Below are positions 1-7,792 of a stretch of 40,256 nucleotides of DNA, in pieces. The stretch is from Oscillospiraceae bacterium (GTDB lineage: Bacteria; Bacillota; Clostridia; Oscillospirales; CAG-272): assembly GCA_015063855.1 (NCBI GenBank), contig SVTI01000012.1, forward strand, positions 1 to 40,256, read 5' to 3'. The notes under the pieces are model-generated. The model ran no database searches. It was not told the origin of the DNA and saw only the letters and a program-made list of their open reading frames with translations. A program made the translations under genes and the position numbers. Numbering within the stretch: the stretch's first letter is position 1; the number at the start of each line of letters is the position of its first letter.

Positions 1-165
1 GGGATGGATGTGAGTACCGCGCTGACGTACGAGAATGTTACCTGCAGTAACTGCCTGTCCGTCTGCTCTCTTTACGCCAAGTCGTTTGCTTTCGCTGTCA
101 CGGCCGTTCTTTGTAGAACCAACACCCTTTTTATGTGCGAAAAACTGTAAACCGATTCTTAACAT
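1..165 (-). CDS. rpmA: 50S ribosomal protein L27 (partial, C-terminus outside the window)
   Basis: Only the first 55 codons are present; the gene runs off the left edge and is too incomplete for the ORF track. The translation starts [20 protein letters not shown] and continues through [23 protein letters not shown], which is diagnostic of L27, a large-subunit protein close to the peptidyl-transferase centre. The first nine residues (through LQFF) form the Firmicutes-type extension that in this family is cut after the FF by the Prp protease to expose the functional N-terminus; prp is the next gene upstream. The ATG at 165 has a strong GGAGGT site 8 bases upstream. It is the third gene of rplU-prp-rpmA. 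Function is certain from sequence; cleavage is inferred from family knowledge. Confidence 0.97.
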   Translation of the reverse strand, partial: MLRIGLQFFAHKKGVGSTKNGRDSESKRLGVKRADGQAVTAGNILVRQRGTHIHP

Positions 166-198
166 TATCAAATACCTCCGTTTAGAATGATTGAGGAA

Positions 199-552
199 TT
201 AATCCTCGTCGATCTCGTTGACATCTATATAATCATAGTAGTCATCGAGCATGCTCATGAGCTCAAGATAGTAGGCTTGCATAATTCCTGCTACTGCAAA
301 CTGACGCTTTTCCTCTGTACAAAACTCGGGAAGAGCCTCCATTGCGGTAACGGTTATCCTGTTGGCATCTCCGTCGATCTGGTAATCGACATTCGATGAA
401 TAGGCAACCTCGATGGAATTGGCTACAAGCATGGTCATTGCCGATATCGCTGAACATACTATATCGTTGCCTGCCTCGTCAAAAAGAGCGTGGCCTTCTT
501 CGACAAACTTATAGTATATTCCATTCCTTTTATAGAATGTGATATTAACCAT
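199..552 (-). CDS. prp: Ribosomal-processing cysteine protease Prp
   Basis: A 117-residue protein of the Prp/YsxB family, which removes the N-terminal extension of L27 in Firmicutes. The family hallmark is visible: a GHA motif (His21) followed by GNDIVCSAIS, with Cys33 as the expected nucleophile of the Cys-His pair. It lies between rplU and rpmA, the position typical of this gene, and its likely substrate (the L27 extension LQFFAHKK) is encoded next door. The start ATG is 5 bases after the rplU stop and lacks a clear Shine-Dalgarno site, so translation is probably coupled to rplU. The acidic tail (DDYYDYIDVNEIDED) is a lineage-specific feature of unknown role. Confidence 0.95.
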   Translation of the reverse strand: MVNITFYKRNGIYYKFVEEGHALFDEAGNDIVCSAISAMTMLVANSIEVAYSSNVDYQIDGDANRITVTAMEALPEFCTEEKRQFAVAGIMQAYYLELMSMLDDYYDYIDVNEIDED

Positions 553-557
553 AATGA

Positions 558-869
558 TTAGCCGGCAATCTTTGTGATCTGAACCTTAGTATAAGGCTGA
601 CGGTGACCGATCTTCTTCTTTTCGCCCTTCTTAGGCTTGTATTTGAGAACATGAATCTTCTTACCCTTACCGTTCTTTACTACATTAGCAGTAACGGTAG
701 CGCCCTTAACGCAAGGAGTGCCGGAAACGAACTTGTCGCCGTCACGAACTGCAAGTACCTTGTCGAAGGTAACAACGTCGCCTTCGTTTACGTCGAGCTT
801 CTCGATAAAGAGAATATCGCCCTCATTAACCTTGTACTGCTTTCCGCCTGTTTCGATAATTGCAAACAC
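558..869 (-). CDS. rplU: 50S ribosomal protein L21
   Basis: The translation ([17 protein letters not shown] ... [21 protein letters not shown]) is L21, a large-subunit protein that binds 23S rRNA. The ORF track starts at a GTG at 878, but that GTG lies inside the likely Shine-Dalgarno sequence (GTGAGGTGC). The next in-frame GTG at 869 gives the conserved N-terminus [11 protein letters not shown] and has the site at the right distance, so I choose 869, giving 103 residues, the usual length. It is first in the rplU-prp-rpmA operon and is preceded by a structured leader and a strong sigma-A promoter. Confidence 0.96.
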   Translation of the reverse strand: MFAIIETGGKQYKVNEGDILFIEKLDVNEGDVVTFDKVLAVRDGDKFVSGTPCVKGATVTANVVKNGKGKKIHVLKYKPKKGEKKKIGHRQPYTKVQITKIAG

Positions 870-969
870 GAAAAGCACCTCACTTTCTTATAGCCGTCTG
901 TGCGGCCGGACTCGCTAAGTCAGGCAGATATATAATACCTTTTGTGGCCTGAACATTATGCGGCAAATT
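870..969 (-). promoter_or_regulatory. Probable L21 (rplU) mRNA leader
   Basis: The ~100 nt between the promoter and the rplU start can fold into several short hairpins on the minus strand: TCAGGC/GCCTGA, GACT/AGTC, and GCCG/CGGC in the segment GCCGCACAGACGGC just before the ribosome-binding site. Firmicutes rplU genes are known to carry an autoregulatory L21 leader; position and the conserved-looking ACAGACGGCTATA segment fit that. I could not score it against the Rfam model. Confidence 0.55.
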
Positions 970-999
970 ATTATAGCACAAAATCAAAGTCAATGTCAA
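970..999 (-). promoter_or_regulatory. Sigma-A promoter for rplU-prp-rpmA
   Basis: On the minus strand TTGACA (999-994) and TATAAT (975-970) are both perfect, with an 18-base spacer. It drives the ribosomal protein operon and is divergent from the amino acid transporter promoter. The ~80 bases between the two promoters hold nothing else I can identify. Confidence 0.85.
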
Positions 1000-1082
1000 T
1001 AGATTCAAATGTAAATAATCGGTGTAAATTCTATGTTTTAAACATTATTTTGCAATTTGTTCAAAAAGTTTTCGCTAAATTA

Positions 1083-1111
1083 TTGACAAGTGAATATAAT
1101 AGTGGTATAAT
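1083..1111 (+). promoter_or_regulatory. Sigma-A promoter for the amino acid ABC transporter operon
   Basis: Perfect TTGACA (1083-1088) and TATAAT (1106-1111) with a 17-base spacer, about 60 bases upstream of the substrate-binding protein gene. Confidence 0.88.
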
Positions 1112-1120
1112 ACACCCATA

Positions 1121-1136
1121 CTTTAGTTCGCTAAAG
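1121..1136 (+). promoter_or_regulatory. 5' UTR stem-loop with UUCG tetraloop
   Basis: CTTTAG-TTCG-CTAAAG forms a 6-bp stem capped by a UUCG tetraloop, essentially at the 5' end of the predicted transcript (10 bases after the -10 box). Such terminal hairpins often stabilise mRNA in bacteria; no operator role is evident. Confidence 0.55.
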
Positions 1137-1173
1137 CGATAAATCATTAAAATCAAGAAAGAGAGAAAACAAA

Positions 1174-2070
1174 ATGAAAAAGTTTTTAGCACTTATGCTT
1201 TGCGCATTCATGATGCTTACCATGTTCGCAGCTTGCGGTACCAAGGACACCGCTGATTCCGCTGACAAGAAGGAAAACAAGGCTGAGGACCTTATCTCCG
1301 CTACAGAAACCGATGAGCCCAAAGAAACCGAGGCTAACGAGGACGAGAATGCAGAGGATGAGGTTGCAGTTATCGAGGACGTTGCAGCAGTTAAGGAAGC
1401 AGGTCAGCTTATCGTTGGTATCACCGAGTACGAGCCTATGAACTATCTTGATGAGAACGGCGAATGGACCGGCTTTGATACAGAGTTTGCACAGGCTTTC
1501 TGTGAGACCCTCGGCGTTGAGGCTAACTTCGTTGTTATCGACTGGGATAACAAGTACACAGAGCTTGAAGCAGGCACTATCGACTGTATCTGGAACGGTA
1601 TGACCATTACCGAAGAGGGTATGCTCAATGCAAGCATCTCTGCTCCTTACGTAAAGAACGCTCAGGTTGTTGTAATGGCTGATGACGTAGTTGAGGATTA
1701 TGCAGATGCTGAAAGCATGGCTGATCTTACCTTCGCAGTTGAAAGCGGCTCCGCAGGTGCAACAGTTGCAGCAGACAACGGCTTCAACGTAGTTGAGGTT
1801 CTTGACCAGGCAACAGCACTTTACGAGGTTTCCAGCGGTTCTTGTGATGCATGTGTGATCGACATTACCATGGCAAACGCTATGACTGCTGACGGTGCAA
1901 GCTATGAGGATTACGGTTACGTAGTTGAGCTCTCCACCGAAGAATACGGTGTAGCATTCAGAAAGGGCTCCGACCTTACAGAGACATTCAACAACGCATT
2001 TGTTGATATGATGAACGACGGTACTCTCGATGCTCTTGCAGCTGAGTACGAGCTTACTCTTGTAAAGTAA
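1174..2070 (+). CDS. Polar amino acid ABC transporter substrate-binding lipoprotein
   Basis: 298 residues. The N-terminus MKKFLALMLCAFMMLTMFAAC is a lipoprotein signal peptide with the acylated cysteine at residue 21, so the protein is tethered to the outer face of the membrane. Residues ~22-70 are a very acidic Glu/Asp-rich linker. From ~75 (LIVGITEYEPMNYLDENG) the protein is a family 3 extracellular solute-binding domain, with the typical GFDTEFAQAFCETLGV and WDNKYTELEAGTIDCIWNGMT segments of glutamine/cystine/general polar amino acid receptors. It is followed by a permease and an ATPase of the same class, so it captures the substrate for this importer. The exact amino acid cannot be told from sequence. 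The ATG at 1174 follows a purine-rich AAGAAAGAGAG site. Confidence 0.9.
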   Translation: MKKFLALMLCAFMMLTMFAACGTKDTADSADKKENKAEDLISATETDEPKETEANEDENAEDEVAVIEDVAAVKEAGQLIVGITEYEPMNYLDENGEWTGFDTEFAQAFCETLGVEANFVVIDWDNKYTELEAGTIDCIWNGMTITEEGMLNASISAPYVKNAQVVVMADDVVEDYADAESMADLTFAVESGSAGATVAADNGFNVVEVLDQATALYEVSSGSCDACVIDITMANAMTADGASYEDYGYVVELSTEEYGVAFRKGSDLTETFNNAFVDMMNDGTLDALAAEYELTLVK

Positions 2071-2096
2071 TTTAAATTAACAATGTACATACTTAC

Positions 2097-2126
2097 CGGC
2101 AGAGGGCAGTTTTGCTCCCTGCCGGT
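2097..2126 (+). promoter_or_regulatory. Intercistronic stem-loop between binding protein and permease
   Basis: CCGGCAG pairs perfectly with CTGCCGG around a 16-base interior that can pair partly. No uridine run follows, so it is not a clean terminator. By analogy with other binding-protein-dependent operons it may protect the upstream message and raise binding protein relative to permease; that is inference. Confidence 0.5.
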
Positions 2127-2153
2127 TTAAGTGCGAAAGGGAATTTTTTTGAA

Positions 2154-3569
2154 ATGATGAAAAAGATACTTTGTATCATGTTGACTCTCTTTTCCTTAGT
2201 ATCTCTTCTCGGCGTCTCTGCTTTTGCAGATGGGGAAGAGAGTAATACACAGGAAAACGTATATACCGAGGCGATAGAATATTGCGTTGAGAAGGGTTAC
2301 GTAACCGAAGACACAAGAGCGCTGCTTGAGGGTGATACCGAGCTTACGCGTTCGACCTTTATAATTATTCTTGCCTCACATTCGGGTGACGATCTCTCCG
2401 GATATACACAGTCCGGCTTCTTTGACGTGACAAAAGAGAAAGATTGTCTTTCTGCCGTAGCATGGGCAAAGGATAAGGAAATCATAGACTCAGCGGATAT
2501 GGGTGGTAAATTCCGTCCCGATGAGCTTATAACGGCTATGGAACTCGATGATATGATGTACCGTTATGCTGATTATAAGGGTAATCTTGCAGAGCAGGAA
2601 ACTTATCTTTCCTATAGCTATTCCGAGGATGATCCTCCTGCGGTTACAGGCGGGGAATTTGCTCTGGTTTTAAAGACCTATGACGAGCTTCATTCCCCAA
2701 AAAACGAGCCCTCTGGCGGCGGTTATCAGATCAAGGAGCCCACTATCCTTTCCTCCGCAAAGAAAAAGGGCGGTGCTGCCGGAAAGCGTACTGCTACCTT
2801 CGGTACCGTTACCAAGAGTCTTCTTGACGGATTTCTTACGACCGTTGAGCTCTTTGGACTGACGCTTTTATTCTCATTACCTATCGGTCTTATATGCAGC
2901 TTTGCCTCTATGTCTAAAGTGAAGCCTGTAAAATGGTTTATGAAGACCTTTATCTGGATCATCAGAGGTACTCCTCTTATGCTTCAGCTTATCGTAGTAT
3001 ATTACGGCCCCGGTCTTGTAGGTACGTGGGCTGCCAGAATATTGACCGATCTTATGACAACGGGAAGCCCCTTCATCACTAAGCTCTATGAATTATGGCC
3101 CTGGCTTGGTCTCAACTTCGCGGAGCTTGTTATCAATCTGCTTGAGTGGCTCTCCACATGGACGACCTTTGACCGTTTCTTTGCAGCCCTTCTTGCCTTT
3201 GTAATAAATTACTCCTGTTACTTCTCCGAGATATTCAGAGGCGGTATAGAGAGTATATCCAAGGGTCAGTACGAGGCGGGACAGGTTCTCGGCATGACCA
3301 AGATACAGGTCTTCTTCAAGGTAGTGCTTCTTCAGGTGGTAAAGCGTATCATCGCTCCCATGAGTAATGAGATCATGACTCTCGTTAAAGATACCTCTCT
3401 TGCGAGAACGATTGCTGTTTATGAGGTCATCTGGGCAGGTCAGAGATTTATAAAGTCTGACGGTCTTTTGTGGCCGCTCTTCTATACGGCTGTATTCTAC
3501 CTGATATTCTGCGGACTTTTGACTATACTCTTCGGAAAATTGGAAAAGAAATTAGATTATTTCAATTGA
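2154..3569 (+). CDS. Amino acid ABC transporter permease with N-terminal SLH-like region
   Basis: The C-terminal half (from ~residue 215) is a HisMQ-type inner-membrane permease: [24 protein letters not shown], the [10 protein letters not shown] loop, and the cytoplasmic EAA loop [21 protein letters not shown] that contacts the ATPase. The N-terminal half is unusual. After a signal-peptide-like segment ([25 protein letters not shown]) come ~150 residues with S-layer-homology-like units, best seen in FFDV...[13 protein letters not shown]...[24 protein letters not shown] basic Gly/Lys linker joins it to the permease in the same frame. There is also a longer than usual insertion around [18 protein letters not shown]...WPWLG. 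The ORF track starts at a TTG at 2112; I use the ATG pair at 2154/2157 because the signal peptide begins there and AAAGGGAA lies upstream. Permease assignment is firm; the SLH call is by motif only. Confidence 0.85.
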   Translation: MMKKILCIMLTLFSLVSLLGVSAFADGEESNTQENVYTEAIEYCVEKGYVTEDTRALLEGDTELTRSTFIIILASHSGDDLSGYTQSGFFDVTKEKDCLSAVAWAKDKEIIDSADMGGKFRPDELITAMELDDMMYRYADYKGNLAEQETYLSYSYSEDDPPAVTGGEFALVLKTYDELHSPKNEPSGGGYQIKEPTILSSAKKKGGAAGKRTATFGTVTKSLLDGFLTTVELFGLTLLFSLPIGLICSFASMSKVKPVKWFMKTFIWIIRGTPLMLQLIVVYYGPGLVGTWAARILTDLMTTGSPFITKLYELWPWLGLNFAELVINLLEWLSTWTTFDRFFAALLAFVINYSCYFSEIFRGGIESISKGQYEAGQVLGMTKIQVFFKVVLLQVVKRIIAPMSNEIMTLVKDTSLARTIAVYEVIWAGQRFIKSDGLLWPLFYTAVFYLIFCGLLTILFGKLEKKLDYFN

Positions 3570-3579
3570 GGTTAAATTT

Positions 3580-4377
3580 ATGGCAATGCTTGAAGTTAAA
3601 AATATATGTAAGAGCTTCGGAAAGAACGAAGTTTTAAAGGGTATTGACTTTAACCTCGAAGAGGGAAAGGTAATATCTATAATCGGTTCATCGGGAAGCG
3701 GTAAAACGACCCTGCTTCGCTGTATAACCGGTCTTGAAACTGCCGATACGGGTAAGATCACCGTTAATGGCAGAGACACCTTTGACAGCGAAAGAACGAC
3801 AAAGCTTTCAAGGGTAGAAAAGCGTGAGAATCAACTTGCAACGGGTCTTGTATTTCAGTCTTTTAATCTCTTTCCCCAGTACAATGTTCTTGATAACGTA
3901 GTTCTGGCGAAGAAGCTGATAGTTAAGCACGATCTTAAGGCACGTAAGGCATCTCATACTGAAAAGAAGGAAGCCTTTGATGCTATAGTTGAGGAGGCTA
4001 AGGATATAATCGCTCACGTAGGTCTGTCCGATAAGCTGGATCATTTTCCCTGTCAGCTTTCGGGCGGTCAGCAGCAACGTGTGGCTATTGCCCGTGCGCT
4101 TATTATGTCACCCAAGGTGCTCTGCTTTGATGAGCCTACCTCCGCACTTGACCCCGAAATTACCGGTGAGGTTTTAAAGGTAATTGCAGGTCTTGCTCAC
4201 GAGGGAAGAACCATGCTTATCGTTACTCATGAAATGGGATTTGCCCGTGAGGTATCGGACGAGGTAATATTTATGGACGGCGGCGTTATCGCCGAGAAGG
4301 GTGACCCCAAGGAAATGTTCGTAAATCCTCAAACTCACAGATTGCAGGAATTCTTGAGTGCTATGCTTAAGGCATAA
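3580..4377 (+). CDS. Polar amino acid ABC transporter ATP-binding protein
   Basis: 265 residues of the GlnQ/HisP/ArtP class, the cytoplasmic motor of the importer. Walker A is GSSGSGKT (36-43), the Q-loop region is [11 protein letters not shown], the ABC signature is [15 protein letters not shown], Walker B is [14 protein letters not shown], and the switch histidine is in VTHEMGF. It is about 20-25 residues longer than GlnQ because of a lysine-rich insert between the Q-loop and the signature ([19 protein letters not shown]). It starts 10 bases after the permease stop with a GAGG site upstream of the ATG, so it belongs to the same operon. Confidence 0.94.
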   Translation: MAMLEVKNICKSFGKNEVLKGIDFNLEEGKVISIIGSSGSGKTTLLRCITGLETADTGKITVNGRDTFDSERTTKLSRVEKRENQLATGLVFQSFNLFPQYNVLDNVVLAKKLIVKHDLKARKASHTEKKEAFDAIVEEAKDIIAHVGLSDKLDHFPCQLSGGQQQRVAIARALIMSPKVLCFDEPTSALDPEITGEVLKVIAGLAHEGRTMLIVTHEMGFAREVSDEVIFMDGGVIAEKGDPKEMFVNPQTHRLQEFLSAMLKA

Positions 4378-4381
4378 TGTT

Positions 4382-5056
4382 ATGAAATATACAACGATAC
4401 TTTTTGATTCGGATGATACTCTGCTTGACTTTAAGGCAAGTGAACGAAAGGCGATAGCCGAGGCCTTTGAACGTGCATCGCTTAACTACGATGCTGAGGT
4501 ATCTGCTGATTACAGCGAGATCAACCATAGCTTGTGGAAGGCACTTGAGAGAGGAGAGCTGACTACAGACGAGCTTTTGGTTCGTCGCTTTGAGCTTCTT
4601 TTTGAGAAGCATTCCTATGACTATGATCCTAAGAGCTTTAATGATCTCTATTTCTATTGCTTGTCCGAGACTGATTTTACCGTTGACGGAGCAAGGGAGG
4701 TTCTCGAGTCACTTTATGGCAGATATGAGCTGAATATCATAACTAACGGTGTTGGATATATTCAGAGCTCCAGACTCGGCAACGCAGATATAGCCAAGTA
4801 TTTTAAGCATATCTTTATTTCCGGGGAAATAGGTGCGAATAAGCCGAGTATGATTTTCTTTGATCATGTGCTTGAGAATCTTTGCGAAAAGGATAAGTCA
4901 AGGATATTGGTGATAGGTGATAGCCTTACATCGGATATCAAGGGTGCCTGTAACGCAGGACTGGATTCTATATATATTGGAAATTCTGATAATATCACGG
5001 ATACTATTCCTACTTACACGGTAACCAGTATAAAGGATATATTGAATATTATATAA
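4382..5056 (+). CDS. HAD-superfamily phosphatase, YjjG-like (pyrimidine nucleotidase type)
   Basis: 224 residues. HAD motif I is FDSDDTLLDF with the nucleophile Asp9 and general acid Asp11; motif II is IITNG; the motif III lysine is in GANKPS; motif IV is VIGDSLTSDIKGACNAGL. The C1 cap and the DDTLLDF/GANKP signatures match the YjjG/YfnB group, which dephosphorylates nucleoside monophosphates including non-canonical pyrimidines. The ORF-track start at 4358 overlaps the ATPase gene; the ATG at 4382, five bases after the ATPase stop, gives the canonical N-terminus MKYTTILFDSDDT. It is the last gene of the transporter operon and is followed by a strong terminator. Link to amino acid transport is not obvious. 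Confidence 0.85.
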   Translation: MKYTTILFDSDDTLLDFKASERKAIAEAFERASLNYDAEVSADYSEINHSLWKALERGELTTDELLVRRFELLFEKHSYDYDPKSFNDLYFYCLSETDFTVDGAREVLESLYGRYELNIITNGVGYIQSSRLGNADIAKYFKHIFISGEIGANKPSMIFFDHVLENLCEKDKSRILVIGDSLTSDIKGACNAGLDSIYIGNSDNITDTIPTYTVTSIKDILNII

Positions 5057-5058
5057 AA

Positions 5059-5087
5059 ATCAGACCTCATAGCGGGTCTGATTTTTT
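5059..5087 (+). terminator. Rho-independent terminator of the ABC transporter operon
   Basis: ATCAGACC pairs with GGTCTGAT (8 bp) around an 8-base loop, followed by six T. It ends the 1174-5056 operon. The bases from here to 5713 hold no clear protein gene, but two repeat copies and a putative small RNA, listed separately. Confidence 0.9.
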
Positions 5088-5094
5088 GAATATA

Positions 5095-5173
5095 TAGGAA
5101 ATTACTTCATTTCGTGTGAGTTGTTCGCACTTCAGAAATGGGCGAAATTCGGTGCGCCCGGCGGCGCTTTTTT
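5095..5173 (+). repeat. Dispersed intergenic repeat, copy 1
   Basis: The segment GGAAATTACTTCATTTCG through GGTGCGCCCGGCGGCGCTTTTTT is closely matched by 19757-19834 and more loosely by 5180-5265. It contains GTGTG/CGCAC and GCGCC-CGGC-GGCGC-TTTTTT hairpins, the latter looking like a terminator. It sits directly after the terminator of the preceding operon. Confidence 0.75.
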
Positions 5174-5179
5174 ATTATT

Positions 5180-5265
5180 GGAAATTGTTTTGTTTCGTGT
5201 GAGTTGTTTTCAACGTAGATACGAGCGAAATTGGGTGCGGCAACTTGCCGATTCGACATTTTTTA
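5180..5265 (+). repeat. Dispersed intergenic repeat, copy 2 (diverged)
   Basis: Tandem to copy 1. It shares GGAAATTG, TTTCGTGTGAGTTGTTTT, GCGAAATT and a final hairpin with T-run, but the hairpin is different (CGGCA-ACT-TGCCG, then ATTCGACATTTTTT). Confidence 0.65.
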
Positions 5266-5339
5266 TTGTCAGTATTAAACATAATATATTTTAAAAGTTC
5301 AACAAATTTCACAAAATAACAAAAAATGCCAAAAACATC

Positions 5340-5368
5340 TTGACGAAATTAAGCGAGGATGGTATAAT
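5340..5368 (+). promoter_or_regulatory. Orphan sigma-A promoter upstream of the putative small RNA
   Basis: TTGACG (5340-5345), 17-base spacer, TATAAT (5363-5368). No convincing protein gene follows before the terminator at 5503-5531. Confidence 0.8.
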
Positions 5369-5374
5369 GTTATC

Positions 5375-5535
5375 GCAATACCAAAAATAACCATATATTT
5401 GGTTTGCAGATGCACGTTATGAGATTTCGTGTATCATCTCTTTTCCGTGATAAATACCGCAATATGGATCGGAAAGGGGATAAATCAATTACCACTCCCA
5501 AGAAAAAGGCATCCATGACGGATGCCTTTTTCAAA
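5375..5535 (+). ncRNA. Putative structured small RNA (~160 nt)
   Basis: Between a good promoter and a strong terminator lies a sequence that folds almost end to end: ACCAAA/TTTGGT (5380-5403), GATGCACG/CGTGTATC (5409-5435, one G-U), a 12-bp helix ATCTCTTTTCCG/CGGAAAGGGGAT (5436-5481, two G-U), an unpaired stretch containing ACCACTCCC (5491-5499), and the 12-bp terminator hairpin (5503-5531). The C-rich unpaired stretch is complementary to Shine-Dalgarno sequences, as in several Gram-positive regulatory RNAs. A 43-codon ORF (5410-5541) exists but lacks a ribosome-binding site and runs through the terminator stem. No known RNA family was recognised (not 6S, SRP or tmRNA). Confidence 0.6.
5503..5531 (+). 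terminator. Strong bidirectional terminator
   Basis: AAAAAGGCATCC pairs perfectly with GGATGCCTTTTT (12 bp, 5-base loop ATGAC), with A- and T-runs on the two sides. It closes the putative small RNA. Confidence 0.9.
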
Positions 5536-5653
5536 TTATAGGAATTTACTACAATTCGGGTACTGAAGAAAAAGATTTTAAAATAGTTCAAATCCGATCA
5601 TCGGTCAGACCAACGCCCGCTTTTCGATCTTGTCTAAAAGTTTTATCAAAATA

Positions 5654-5682
5654 TTGCAAATTGATATAAAATATATTATAAT
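5654..5682 (+). promoter_or_regulatory. Probable sigma-A promoter for the dehydratase gene
   Basis: TTGCAA (5654-5659), 17 bases, TATAAT (5677-5682), in a very AT-rich stretch just before the gene. A second TATAAT overlaps at 5682-5687. Confidence 0.65.
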
Positions 5683-5713
5683 ATAATCAGTTTAGAATCA
5701 AAGGGGTGAGTAT

Positions 5714-6712
5714 ATGAAATATCTTGTAACCGGAGGCGCAGGTTTTATAGGTTCTAACTTTATTTCATACATTCTTAATAACTACCCCGATGCAGAGCTT
5801 GTCTGTCTTGACAGCCTTACCTATGCAGGTAATGTAAGCAATTTTGCAGGCTTTGATAAGTGTAGGTTTACCTTTGAGTATGCTGATATATGCGACAGAG
5901 AAAGAGTCTTTGAGCTGACAGAACGGTATATGCCCGATTTTATCGTAAATTTTGCGGCAGAGAGTCATGTGGACAGATCTATTCTTTATCCCACAGCCTT
6001 TGTCAGTACAAATGTGCTTGGTACTGCAAATCTTCTTGATGCGGCAAAGCAGTTTAAGATTTCGCGCTTTCATCAGGTATCCACAGACGAGGTTTACGGT
6101 GATGTGGATGCGCCCCATTTCAGTGTGGAGAGTGATACACTTTGTCCCTCCAGCCCATATTCTGCTTCCAAGGCAAGTGCAGATATGCTTGTTCTGTCAT
6201 ACTTCAGAACCTTTGGCTTGCCCGTGACTGTCTCCCGCTGTTCCAATAATTACGGACCCGGGCAATTCCCCGAGAAGCTTATTCCCTTGATTATATATAA
6301 TATCATGAATGACAAGCCCATCGGAATATACGGCAACGGATTGCAATGTCGTGATTGGTTGTATGTTGAGGATCATTGCCGTGCAGTTGATATGATAATT
6401 CAGCATGGCAGAGAGGGTGAGATATATAATATAGGTAGTATGCATACCGTAACCAATCTTGAAATGGTAGATATGCTTGTCTCAGCTGTGGGTAGAACCG
6501 CTTTGGTGGATCATATCACAGACCGTCCCGGACATGATAAGCGGTATGCTCTGAGTTGTGATAAGATTAAAGGTGAGCTTGGTTGGACACCCTGTGTTGA
6601 TATAGAGAAGGGATTAGCCAAGACTGTTAAATGGTATATGGATAACCGTGATTGGTGCGAGGATATCATGAACGGCAAATATATAGAAAAGAATAAAGAA
6701 TATATTAAGTGA
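5714..6712 (+). CDS. rfbB: dTDP-glucose 4,6-dehydratase
   Basis: 332 residues of the extended SDR family. It converts dTDP-glucose to dTDP-4-keto-6-deoxyglucose, the branch point to rhamnose and other deoxysugars of the cell surface. The NAD-binding motif TGGAGFIG is at residues 6-13, the catalytic STDEVYG has Asp125/Glu126, and the YSASK motif has Tyr149 and Lys153, followed by SRCSNNYGPGQFPEKLIP, typical of RmlB. Length is normal. AAAGGGG precedes the ATG. No other rml genes are nearby; it stands alone with an amidohydrolase, so the remaining pathway must be elsewhere. Confidence 0.93.
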   Translation: MKYLVTGGAGFIGSNFISYILNNYPDAELVCLDSLTYAGNVSNFAGFDKCRFTFEYADICDRERVFELTERYMPDFIVNFAAESHVDRSILYPTAFVSTNVLGTANLLDAAKQFKISRFHQVSTDEVYGDVDAPHFSVESDTLCPSSPYSASKASADMLVLSYFRTFGLPVTVSRCSNNYGPGQFPEKLIPLIIYNIMNDKPIGIYGNGLQCRDWLYVEDHCRAVDMIIQHGREGEIYNIGSMHTVTNLEMVDMLVSAVGRTALVDHITDRPGHDKRYALSCDKIKGELGWTPCVDIEKGLAKTVKWYMDNRDWCEDIMNGKYIEKNKEYIK

Positions 6713-6722
6713 GGAAACAAAA

Positions 6723-7790
6723 ATGTCATTATATAATAAACCTATCATCGACGGACATCTTCATGTTTACACCAACAAGTGTGTAGAGTACTTCTTTGAA
6801 TATAAAGAAAAATACGGCTTTGATGCTATATGTGTAGCCTGCCTTAATAACCTTGATATGACAATGGAGAATGATGCTACACAGAACATCCTTGCAGCGA
6901 TAATGAAGTGTATGGATCCCAAGGGTGTGTATGCTCTCGGCGGTCTGGTATATCCTAAGTTTCCTGTTACCGAGGCGCCCGAAGGCTATTATGACTTTGA
7001 GGCTCAGGCAAGAGAGCTTATCGAGATGGGCTTTGACGGTATCAAGATGCTTGAGAATAAGCCCACTACCCGTAAGATGACCGCACTTTCTACCTGTGAC
7101 CCCATGCTTGACGGCTTCTATAAGTATCTTGAGGATGATCAGGTAGCAGTTATCTCCCATGTAGCCGATCCCGAGACATTCTGGGATTATGATCTTGCCC
7201 CCGAGTTTTCTCATATCGAGGGCTGGTTCTACGGTGACGGAACATTCCTTACCAAGGAGGCTATCTACGAGGAGGTTAGACAGACCCTTACCAAGTTCCC
7301 GAATCTTAAGATAACATTCCCCCATTTCTTCTTCCTCTCGGATCACCTTGACGAAGCGAAAAAGCTCTTTGATAAATATCCCAATCTTAAGCTTGATATT
7401 ACCCCCGGTAGAGAAATGTACGATAACTTCACCCGTCACCATGAAAAGTCAAAGGAGATATTCAACGAATACAGTAACCGCATCATCCTTGGTACAGATA
7501 TGACCTCCACCCATTTTCAGGGTGAGCCCGGAGATATGATCAATACTATTACCCGTTTCCTCTCTACTGAGGACGAGTTCTCTTACTGGGATTTCGATAT
7601 TAAGGGTATAGGTTTAAGTGAAGAGAAGTGCAAGCAGATATGTCACGATAATTTCCTTTCCAATCTCTCCGATGAGCCCAAGCCTATAAATAAGACTATG
7701 CTCAAGGCTTATATCGACCGTTTCCTTCCTCTTGTCAAGAACAAGGAAACAGCGGCATTTATCGCTGATTTTTATAAGAATAATTTGTAA
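6723..7790 (+). CDS. Amidohydrolase-family (TIM-barrel) metal-dependent hydrolase
   Basis: 355 residues, cytoplasmic. It has the metal-site pattern of the amidohydrolase superfamily (Amidohydro_2-like branch): DGHLHV with His12 and His14, His146 in VISHVADPE, His201 in ITFPHFFF, and Asp259 in ILGTDM. The substrate cannot be inferred; related enzymes include decarboxylases and hydrolases. It starts 10 bases after the dehydratase stop with GAGG upstream, so the two genes are probably co-transcribed, which might hint at a role in sugar or envelope metabolism, but that is speculative. A bidirectional terminator follows. Confidence 0.8.
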   Translation: MSLYNKPIIDGHLHVYTNKCVEYFFEYKEKYGFDAICVACLNNLDMTMENDATQNILAAIMKCMDPKGVYALGGLVYPKFPVTEAPEGYYDFEAQARELIEMGFDGIKMLENKPTTRKMTALSTCDPMLDGFYKYLEDDQVAVISHVADPETFWDYDLAPEFSHIEGWFYGDGTFLTKEAIYEEVRQTLTKFPNLKITFPHFFFLSDHLDEAKKLFDKYPNLKLDITPGREMYDNFTRHHEKSKEIFNEYSNRIILGTDMTSTHFQGEPGDMINTITRFLSTEDEFSYWDFDIKGIGLSEEKCKQICHDNFLSNLSDEPKPINKTMLKAYIDRFLPLVKNKETAAFIADFYKNNL

Positions 7791-7792
7791 TC

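Noticed and set aside
5410-5541. 43-codon ORF (MHVMRFRVSS...) between the orphan promoter and terminator
   Set aside because: No Shine-Dalgarno sequence precedes the ATG and the reading frame runs through the terminator stem; the strong secondary structure fits a non-coding RNA better.
5586-5622. tRNA-like T-loop (TTCAAATCC) and a following ACCA
   Set aside because: The flanking bases do not form the 5-bp T stem, and no D arm, anticodon arm or acceptor stem could be built.
6729-7442. 237-residue minus-strand ORF
   Set aside because: Lies entirely opposite the amidohydrolase gene, whose metal-site motifs are clear; composition is that of a shadow frame.
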